Positions 59,001 to 64,000 of a stretch of 64,000 nt of DNA are shown piece by piece. A program made the translations under genes and the position numbers. Positions within the stretch are counted from its first letter, which is position 1; each line of letters starts with the position of its first letter. The notes under the pieces are model-generated. The model worked only from the letters and a program-made list of their open reading frames with translations, made no database searches and was not told where the DNA came from. The stretch is from assembly GCF_000154725.1 (NCBI RefSeq), contig NZ_DS544873.1:911107-975106 (forward strand). Direction: 5' to 3'. The DNA is from Kordia algicida OT-1. GTDB lineage: Bacteria > Bacteroidota > Bacteroidia > Flavobacteriales > Flavobacteriaceae.

Positions 59001-59740
59001 AAATGGCAAACGTATGTGGAAACATTGCAGGTGAACGTAAAACGAGAAAAATCAAGGAAATCGTTTGGATGCATCCATTAACGTTTGAAAACAGTTCAAA
59101 ATCTGTACAAACCTATTTAGAGCAAAAAGGAAATGCTACGCGTTATCAAATACGTTCATTAAACAATCAAAACGAATTGGTGACACATGCTGAAGGAAGA
59201 ATTGTCTTTGAAAACAGTCGCGATGCTTCTACCGAAAATGAACAGGTTTCTATTGAAGCATTACAAGAAAAATGTCATAAAACGATTGACAGTAAGCAAT
59301 ATTACGAATCGTTCAAAAAATCTGGAATTGTCTACGGTGAAGCATTTCAAACCATTCAGGAATTACATGTAAGTGATACGTATACATTATCAAAACTAAA
59401 AATTGCTCCAAAACTAAGAGCCGATTTTGATCGCTACATCTTACATCCAAGCATCTTTGATGGCGCTATGCAAACTGTTGCAGGGTTATTAGCAAATTCA
59501 AATGCCAAAGATCCGCACATGCCTTTCGCTATTGATGAACTTGAAATGATTCGACCATTAACAGCAACCTGTTACGTCATTGCAGAATTTGCAGACAGTA
59601 ACAACGGCATACAATCAGACATTAAAAAATTCAACATAAAAATTGTAAACAAAAAAGGCGCATTACTTGTAAAAGTAAGCAACTTCTATGCAAGAGCTGT
59701 TCGTCAGGAAACGACCAACGAAGAAGCACTTTCACTATAA
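52793..59740 (+). CDS. Trans-AT PKS: second ACP of module 8, module 9, KS-DH of module 10
   Basis: The start is ATG 52793, 67 nt after the previous stop; the ACP begins almost at once, leaving no separate docking domain. Domains by nucleotide: ACP8b (Ser 52913, Trp flag), KS9 53270-54560 (Cys 53783), KR9 55145-56590 (SGGIGGLG, FSSIAGVLGNYGQTDYAYAN), ACP9 (Ser 56756), KS10 57011-58320 (Cys 57548; His motifs EGHGTGT and ANIGHSE present), and a DH-fold domain 58857-59700 at the C-terminus. That DH has His in AQDHTIND, but the Gly of HxxxGxxxxP is Asp (HTINDMPIFP); the Asp/Gln helix is kept (LHPSIFDGAMQ). It may be a slow, specialised or inactive dehydratase. Module 9 should leave a beta-hydroxyl. 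Module 10 is completed by the next protein, which starts with a second DH. Confidence 0.93.
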   Translation: MHSLTKTQIQKRLIVSLADALYLEPSEIDADKSFTDLGLDSIVGVEWIKTINKEFDLELSSTKVYDYSTVKQLSAYVAEELAKNPNANVAAETQKTPVRPEVKVEPMMQPKPIQSTPVVKKIELETPKSSTSISLNSLTSFPTLTKKPRKKQIEKLSSGFEDEKIAIVGISGRYPDAPNLQQYWENLKAGKNSVREIPKSRWDTSKYYDPDPTKPGKIYCKSLGMLDDVDCFDPLFFQISPAEAESMDPQHRIFLEESYKAFEDAGYSRNNLSDKKCGVYMGIMSNEYSHLMAKGNSNSINTTANSFAIGSARISYFMNLKGPAIPFDTACSSSLVATHVACQGLLNKEIDMALAGGVSLYLIPESYVGMCQAGMLSPDGQCKTFDDSANGFVPGEGAGTIVLKRLKDAERDNDHIYGVIIGSGINQDGKTNGITAPSVNSQIELEREIYKRYNINPETISYVEAHGTGTKLGDPIELEALSTVFKEKTDKQNFCGIGSVKSNLGHTSGAAGVASIHKVLLCMQNKTLVPSLNVEKENTIFDFKKSPFYISREEKPWEATINGEEQPRRAAISSFGFSGTNAHLVIEEYPQNKATSKKRPEINTDGVLVPISARTDEQLAQKITDLHAALTTNKAKLHINDIAFTLQVGREEMRKRVAFVATSTSDLCEKLEAYIIGEENIPNVYLKQKNNNDSLDIFEDNATLSKLVDTWINEKTFDKLAEIWANGVELNWEQFYGSEKPNRVNLPTYPFAKERYWAEIPEETVQVETQTVETVVPVKAVPEKIGKLHYTTAWKATDIASKETQNTTKSILILDTDETLYKSYQKQHASTENQQLIFVKLADTYKEVSKTEYHINPSQEKDISQLIAQLEAKNTLPTHIIHHGLKSDDEVATAMQNGIVTLFNLCKNLVSLKTKLAVKIISLATDRSTIATPLQEAFGAFFKTLSLENPKYQAKTILLEGTKITSETITEVLTNEFSEENWQHNEIKHIVQGNQKTERFAKKIQVFSPVQRNLAILPIKQKGVYLISGGIGGLGYIISEYLAKNFACTLVLFGRSALDKTKQARLDKLNSYQAKVSYKQVDVTNFEAVEKLVQSTKTTFATINGIIHSAGVSKDSFLIKKSLEEAQQVINPKILGAVNLDKATKAEKLDIFVVFSSIAGVLGNYGQTDYAYANNFLDAFATHRNHQTTTKTRFGNTLSINWPFWEEGGFSLSESDIAQGKEYIGIHPIATNIGLEYFEEFLSSGKSQTIALYGNEAKIKQYLQQEIVTEKVEKTQVTTTIDDSELLEKTQIYLQELIGNVIKLEASRIDIEEPFDVFGIDSIVIGQINISLENDLGALPKTLLYEYPTIKELADHLHIEAKDQLYKVLEISKPEPVAMVASAEIKRDAIKAAVPQKTIQNPTPTSDEPIAIIGINGKYPKSDTIETYWKHLKKGKNLIEEVPNTRWNADDYYDENPEKASEGKMYSKWGGFVNDVDKFDPKFFKITEQEAKMMDPQERLFLASVWATIEDAGYTKSSLRTKYQKGKGADVGVFVGVTTNTYNILATDAWNDGNYLNASALPWSIANRVSYLMDFQGPSMPIDTACSSSLVAIHLACESLKRQECKVAVAGGVNLYLHPSKYHSLCGKGMVAKGNKNYSFGAGDDGFVPSEGVGSVLLKPLSKAIEDNDHIYAVVKGSAYGHSGSSNGYSAPNPNSQAALIEETLQNAQVSPETINYVEGHGTGTQLGDSLEILALTNAFKKATTEKQFCAIGSVKANIGHSESAAGIAGLTKILWQLKHKVLVPTINSEEVNPNINFEATPFYLQHKVTSWEKVNNTPRRALINSFGAGGVNACLVVEEHEHETKAEKETTNNEPQLIVLSAKNKESLEQYANQLLAFVGRNINEKLSNIAFTLQVGREAMSERLAFIAKDSKELMQQLKSWRNKQTTANTFESTQEKGAIKKRFSKDEKEYIEFLLGKKNLTEIARKWIEGADINWNKLYTNHQPKRISLPTYPFAKESYWITDINATKSSVQTQPETVGIQLHPLVSHNISTLRSIGFESLLHHNEYYAQDHTINDMPIFPGAGFIEMANVCGNIAGERKTRKIKEIVWMHPLTFENSSKSVQTYLEQKGNATRYQIRSLNNQNELVTHAEGRIVFENSRDASTENEQVSIEALQEKCHKTIDSKQYYESFKKSGIVYGEAFQTIQELHVSDTYTLSKLKIAPKLRADFDRYILHPSIFDGAMQTVAGLLANSNAKDPHMPFAIDELEMIRPLTATCYVIAEFADSNNGIQSDIKKFNIKIVNKKGALLVKVSNFYARAVRQETTNEEALSL

Positions 59741-59771
59741 ACTGTCTACAACTAAAATATTAAAAACAACC

Positions 59772-62700
59772 ATGTCAAAAAATCAATCACCTAACGAAAC
59801 GTATCCTATTGGTGTATTTACATCCACATTTACAGGAAACGAACTTTTCTTAGCAGATCATATCATACAAGGACAAAAAATCCTTCCGGGAATGGCATAT
59901 TTGGAAATATCCCGAGCTGCTGTGGCAAACTCTATAGAACTTGCAGACGATCAAATGATTGTGTTGGAAGACAGCGTCTTTGTGCAAGCAATCTTAGTCT
60001 CTCAAAAACGAGAAGTACAAGCCAAAGTATATCCTGGTGCTTTTGGTGAATTTGGCGTTGAAGTCATGACGAGTCAAGGTGTACACTTTCAAACAAAAGC
60101 GTTGATTCTCACAAAAGATGAAGTACGTAAAACGCATAAAATTGCTGAAACACTTCCCATTGCTGAATTGCAAGAAACATGTACGAAAGAAGGACCTTCC
60201 AAAGCAAAATTCTATGAAAACATGCGCAAGCGTGAAGTATTTCTTGGACCAAGTCACCAAGGAATCGAAACCATTCATATTGGCGATAACACTGCACTGG
60301 TAAACCTATCGCTACCAACATCAAGCCAGCGAAACATGGCAATGGATCCGGGAATGTTAGACAGTATCATTCAAGGTGGAATTGCCTTAGCGAGCAATCC
60401 AGAAGCAAATGTAGTTCCGTTTGCAGTACGAAATACCTTTGTTTTTGGCGAATTGACCGATACAATGTTTGCGTACATTGAAAAGCAAGAAGACGGAATG
60501 GACTATACAGTTTCCGACGAAAACGGAGAAATAAAAGTAGTCATCAAAGGATTTCAAGCACGTGAAATAGAAATTGCAGCACAAGAAGAACAATTGGTCT
60601 ATTACAACGCAACTTGGGAAACTTCTGAAAATGCAGACGAAGAAGCACACGAAAATAAAACAATTGTCAAAGGCGCAAAAACCTATAACGAATTAGTAAA
60701 ATCTACCTTTTCAACGGTAAAAAAACTAATCGAAGAAAAAGCGACAAATCACTTAGTAGAAGTACAACTTCCTAAAGACAAACCTTCATGGAAAGGAATT
60801 GTTGGTTTGCTAAAAACGGCTACAATTGAATATCCGAAAATTGAAACAAAAGTTACAGTTGAAAATAAGGAAATAGAAACCATATTCACCGAAGCTGATT
60901 TTTCAACAGACTCTAAACTTACGTGGCAGAACAACAAAACAATTCTCATCACAGGTGCGCTTGGTGGCGTTGGAAAACTCATCTGTCAAGACATTGCCGA
61001 AAAAAGCAACAACTGTACGTTACTACTTGTTGGAAGAAGTAAACTGACCAACGAACGCAAAAAGTTTATCAATCAACTTACTGCCAAAGGAGTCAAAGCA
61101 AACTATATTTCTTGCGATGTAAGCAATGAAGAAGAAGTACAAGAATTGATAAAAAACAATGCTGATATCAATGGTATCATTCACTGTTCGGGAAGCAACG
61201 CAGACAATTTCATCACCAAAAAAACACACAAAGAAATTGAGCAAGTCTTAGCACCAAAAGTACAAGGATTGCAATACTTAGACAATGCTACGGCACACTT
61301 AAAACTTGACTATTTTATCACATTTTCGTCCATTGCGGGCGCGCTTGGAAATGCAGGTCAAGCAGATTATGCTGCGGCAAATTCGTATATGGATGCGTAT
61401 ATGACAGATCGTGCTGAAAGAGTAGCAACACAAAAAAGCTACGGAAAAAGTGTCAGTATCAACTGGCCGTTGTGGGAAAGTGACGGAATGCAACTAGATG
61501 CAGAAACGAAAAAGAACTTGCAGGAAGTATTCAAAATAAAACCGTTGCCAGCAAAAGAAGGATTAACGGCGCTGCTGCAGATATTACAAAGTAAAGCAAC
61601 ACAAGTAGTAGTTTTATACGGAAGTAAGAAAAACATCAAAAACCTATTCAACAAACCAAAAAAGAAGAAAAAAACAGCAACACCAAAAACGTCAAATGTA
61701 GCTACTGAAACGGATGGTTTGCAAAAAGAAATCTCACAAAAAGTAAAAGAGCAAGTTGCAGCACACTTAAAACGTAAAATAGAACAACTAGACACTACGG
61801 AAGATTGGTCGGAATTTGGTTTTGATTCGATCTTACTATCAAGTTTCATCAACAAATTCAATGCGGAATTCAACTTAAATCTATTGCCAACGGTATTATT
61901 TGAAGCGACAAGTATTGATGCTTTTACAGAATATCTATACGAAAATCACGCAAGTACATTTTCAAATACAACTTCTTCTGAAAAACCACAAGACACGACA
62001 CAAGAAGAAACTCAAAACGAAACTGTAGAAGAAGATGATATCACTTCGTTTGCGCGTAGTTTCAAGCAAAAATACAAAAGCAGAAACGTATATCGCGACA
62101 AGGATTTAGCCATTGTTGGAATGAGTTGTAAAATTGCTGGTGCAAACAATCCAGAAGAATTTTGGGAAATGCTCATCGGCGAAAAAGACATGATTAGCGA
62201 AATACCAAAAGATCGTTGGAATTGGAAAGACTACGAAGGCATCAGTAAATGGGGATCATTTGTAGATGACATTGCAGCGTTTGATCCGCTATTTTTTGGA
62301 ATCTCGCCTGCGGAAGCCATTTACATGTCACCAGAACAACGCTTAATGATCCAATATGTTTGGGAATGTATGGAAGATGCAGGATACGCACCTGATGAAC
62401 TCCGAGGAACCAACACAGGATTATTTATGGGTTGCGGACCAAGTAGTTACGTACATTTACTAAGTTCTATGCCTGTAGAAGCGTACTCAGCTACAGGAAT
62501 GGTACCATCAGTTGGACCAAACCGAATCAGTTTCCTAATGGATTGGCACGGACCAAGTAATCCAATTGATACAGCGTGTAGTAGTAGTTTGGTTGCCTTA
62601 CATCGCGCTATGGAAGCAATTAATCTTGGACATTGCGATCAAGCATTTATTGGTGGCGTCAATGCATTACTAACGCCAGATGTATACATCAGTTTCTCAA

Positions 62701-63803
62701 AATCGGGAATGTTGTGTGAAGATGGACGTTGTAAAACATTTTCAGACAAAGCCAATGGATATGTTCGTGGCGAAGGAATTGGTGTCTTAATGGTTAAAAA
62801 ACTAAAAGATGCTATCAAAGATGGCGACAATATTTACGCGGTAGTCAAAGGAACTGCCGAAAATCATGGTGGACATGCCAATTCATTGACTGCTCCAAAT
62901 CCAAAATCGCAAGCAGCAGTTATCAAAAGAGCATTGCAAGATGCAGAAATGGATTTCAGTCGTGTAAGCTATGTAGAATGCCACGGAACAGGAACACCAT
63001 TAGGCGATCCGATAGAAATAGAAGGTCTAAAAATGGTTGCTTCATCAAGTGCTGCTTCCAAAGAAAAGCAAGAATGCAAACTCGGAAGTATCAAATCAAA
63101 TATAGGACACTTAGAATATGGCGCAGGTGTGGTAGGATTACTAAAAGTAATTCTTCAAATGAAACATGAAAAAATTGCCAAAACGTTGCATTGTGATGCG
63201 GTAAATCCATACATAAAACTAGAGGGAACACCTTTTAAAATTGCACATCAATCAAGCGATTGGAAACAAAACGTTACACAACCACGTGTTGCAGGCGTTA
63301 GTAGTTTCGGATTTGGTGGTGTAAACGCACACATTGTCTTAGAAGAATATCTAGAACCTAAAACAGTAACAGAAGAAAAAACGCAAGAAACAGCACAAAA
63401 AATGGTTTTTGTTGTTTCTGCAAATGATCCTGACGGACTCAAAAAATACCTTTCCAAATACAAAGAATACATTCAAAAAGCAGATCAAAATACCGAAACG
63501 CTTGAACGTATTGCATACACCTTACAGACAGGTCGTTCTGAAATGCCCGAACGTGTCGCTTTTGTAGCAGATTCTTTTCAAGATTGGGAACAACAAATAG
63601 ATGCATATCTCAACGAAAATGACGTAAAAACTTCTGGGAAAATCTTTAGAAACTCAGTCTACAAAAAGAAAAATAAAAACACAAAAAAGGACGAATCGCA
63701 ACGTGAATACATTCAAAAACTAATAGCAGAAAATAACCATGAAAAAATTGCGGAACTCTGGACAGAAGGTGCCGCAATCGATTGGGAATTACTCTATCAA
63801 TAA
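59772..63803 (+). CDS. Trans-AT PKS: DH-KR-ACP of module 10 and KS of module 11
   Basis: The frame extends back to an ATG at 59688 inside the preceding gene, but ATG 59772 (MSKNQSPNETYPIG), 31 nt after that gene's stop and behind an A-rich leader, fits better. Domains by nucleotide: DH 59790-60590 (ADHIIQGQKILPGMAYLEI, MDPGMLDSIIQ: all catalytic residues present), KR 60597-61640 (TGALGGVG, FSSIAGALGNAGQADYAAAN), ACP (Ser 61827 in FGFDSILLS), KS11 62097-63350 (Cys 62577 in DTACSSS, ECHGTGT, SNIGHLE). The protein stops at IDWELLYQ, just before where the KS-flanking linker normally continues to LPTYPF, so it ends in a KS without ACP. Because the Cys is present it is a condensing KS and not the decarboxylating KS of an HMGS cassette. 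The partner carrying the next ACP is not in view. Confidence 0.93.
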   Translation: MSKNQSPNETYPIGVFTSTFTGNELFLADHIIQGQKILPGMAYLEISRAAVANSIELADDQMIVLEDSVFVQAILVSQKREVQAKVYPGAFGEFGVEVMTSQGVHFQTKALILTKDEVRKTHKIAETLPIAELQETCTKEGPSKAKFYENMRKREVFLGPSHQGIETIHIGDNTALVNLSLPTSSQRNMAMDPGMLDSIIQGGIALASNPEANVVPFAVRNTFVFGELTDTMFAYIEKQEDGMDYTVSDENGEIKVVIKGFQAREIEIAAQEEQLVYYNATWETSENADEEAHENKTIVKGAKTYNELVKSTFSTVKKLIEEKATNHLVEVQLPKDKPSWKGIVGLLKTATIEYPKIETKVTVENKEIETIFTEADFSTDSKLTWQNNKTILITGALGGVGKLICQDIAEKSNNCTLLLVGRSKLTNERKKFINQLTAKGVKANYISCDVSNEEEVQELIKNNADINGIIHCSGSNADNFITKKTHKEIEQVLAPKVQGLQYLDNATAHLKLDYFITFSSIAGALGNAGQADYAAANSYMDAYMTDRAERVATQKSYGKSVSINWPLWESDGMQLDAETKKNLQEVFKIKPLPAKEGLTALLQILQSKATQVVVLYGSKKNIKNLFNKPKKKKKTATPKTSNVATETDGLQKEISQKVKEQVAAHLKRKIEQLDTTEDWSEFGFDSILLSSFINKFNAEFNLNLLPTVLFEATSIDAFTEYLYENHASTFSNTTSSEKPQDTTQEETQNETVEEDDITSFARSFKQKYKSRNVYRDKDLAIVGMSCKIAGANNPEEFWEMLIGEKDMISEIPKDRWNWKDYEGISKWGSFVDDIAAFDPLFFGISPAEAIYMSPEQRLMIQYVWECMEDAGYAPDELRGTNTGLFMGCGPSSYVHLLSSMPVEAYSATGMVPSVGPNRISFLMDWHGPSNPIDTACSSSLVALHRAMEAINLGHCDQAFIGGVNALLTPDVYISFSKSGMLCEDGRCKTFSDKANGYVRGEGIGVLMVKKLKDAIKDGDNIYAVVKGTAENHGGHANSLTAPNPKSQAAVIKRALQDAEMDFSRVSYVECHGTGTPLGDPIEIEGLKMVASSSAASKEKQECKLGSIKSNIGHLEYGAGVVGLLKVILQMKHEKIAKTLHCDAVNPYIKLEGTPFKIAHQSSDWKQNVTQPRVAGVSSFGFGGVNAHIVLEEYLEPKTVTEEKTQETAQKMVFVVSANDPDGLKKYLSKYKEYIQKADQNTETLERIAYTLQTGRSEMPERVAFVADSFQDWEQQIDAYLNENDVKTSGKIFRNSVYKKKNKNTKKDESQREYIQKLIAENNHEKIAELWTEGAAIDWELLYQ

Positions 63804-63883
63804 TAAACAAACATAAAAACTCATAATCAAAACAAAAAGAGAAACATACCAAAACTCTCTAAAACAAATTAAATACCAAACAC

Positions 63884-64000
63884 ATGAAATTAGTTGGAAT
63901 TGAAGCAATAAACGTACATGCAGGATCAGCATGTTTAGACGTAAAAAAATTGGCAGAACATCGAAATCTAGACATGACTAGATTTGAAAACTTATTAATG
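63884..64000 (+). CDS. HMG-CoA-synthase-like beta-branching enzyme (partial at right edge)
   Basis: The 39 codons available read GIEAINVHAGSACLDVKKLA, followed by a segment ending in RFENLLM, which matches the N-terminus of HMG-CoA-synthase homologues in trans-AT clusters (PksG/BaeG/CurD family, usually about 420 residues). These enzymes add an acetyl-ACP-derived unit to the beta-keto group of an ACP-bound chain. The gene begins 80 nt after the last PKS gene, with an A-rich leader. It fits the Trp-flagged ACPs and in-module ECH domains upstream. The catalytic Cys and the rest are outside the window. Confidence 0.88.
   Translation, partial: MKLVGIEAINVHAGSACLDVKKLAEHRNLDMTRFENLLM

Noticed and set aside
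59688-59771. Longer N-terminus for the last PKS protein starting inside the preceding gene
   Set aside because: The 28 extra residues are basic and unlike a DH or docking sequence, and come from overlap with the C-terminal codons of the preceding gene. ATG 59772 has a normal leader.
62097-63350. KS11 as the decarboxylating KS of an HMGS cassette
   Set aside because: That enzyme has Ser in place of the active-site Cys; here DTACSSS is intact.
12664-63803. In-module acyltransferase domains
   Set aside because: No GHSxG-type AT was found between any KS and the next domain; the KS-flanking linkers lead directly to DH, KR or ACP.
1-64000. tRNA, rRNA, CRISPR arrays, insertion sequences
   Set aside because: No transposase, short regular repeat-spacer pattern or recognisable structural RNA gene was seen. 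The only long repeats are PKS domain duplications.

Overview
The window is AT-rich, and gene starts are preceded by A-rich leaders without Shine-Dalgarno sequences. Together with the LolA-like and MMPL-type proteins, this points to Bacteroidota, probably a marine Flavobacteriaceae member; the genus is inference. All recognisable genes lie on the + strand and nearly the whole window is one trans-AT polyketide synthase (PKS) cluster. No acyltransferase domain is visible in any module, so malonyl units must be supplied by an AT encoded elsewhere.

Left part (1-5536): the 3' end of a PKS protein ending in a PLP aminotransferase domain, then a GTG-initiated terminal protein ACP-KS0-ACP-thioesterase. 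Middle part (5586-12347): an accessory cassette of MDR oxidoreductase, MMPL/RND transporter, overlapping LolA-like periplasmic protein, GMC oxidoreductase and membrane-anchored START-domain protein, with hairpins between some of the genes. A 316-bp gap with several inverted repeats precedes the main synthase.

Right part (12664-63803): a collinear assembly line of about 51 kb. Order: MT-like/GNAT/ACP loading; (1) KS-KR-ACP; (2) KS-DH0-KR-ACP; (3) KS-DH-KR-cMT-ACP; (4) KS-DH0-[ECH-like, ECH-like, ECH]-ACP-ACP; (5) KS-DH | KR-ACP; (6) KS-DH0-[ECH-like, ECH-like, ECH]-ACP-ACP; (7) KS | DH-KR-ACP; (8) KS-DH0-ACP | ACP; (9) KS-KR-ACP; (10) KS-DH | DH-KR-ACP; (11) KS. A bar marks a protein boundary. 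The first synthase gene is interrupted by an apparent -1 frameshift at an A-run near 24369; restoring it gives one protein of about 8030 residues. A 3'-truncated HMG-CoA-synthase-like gene starts at 63884 and opens a beta-branching cassette.

Main observations: (a) modules 4, 6 and 8 carry tandem ACPs with the Trp flag for beta-branching (Ser+6) and alternate with KS-DH-KR modules, so the predicted chain has methyl-bearing carbons four apart in a conjugated polyene, an isoprenoid-like pattern built by a PKS; (b) two modules contain three consecutive crotonase folds, of which only the last looks active, possibly an intramolecular pseudotrimer; (c) these three modules share a DH-like domain whose catalytic His is replaced by Tyr/Phe/Tyr; (d) the third tandem beta-branching ACP pair is split over two proteins; (e) a DH stub with a second linker motif marks a recombination scar at the KS7/DH7 protein break.
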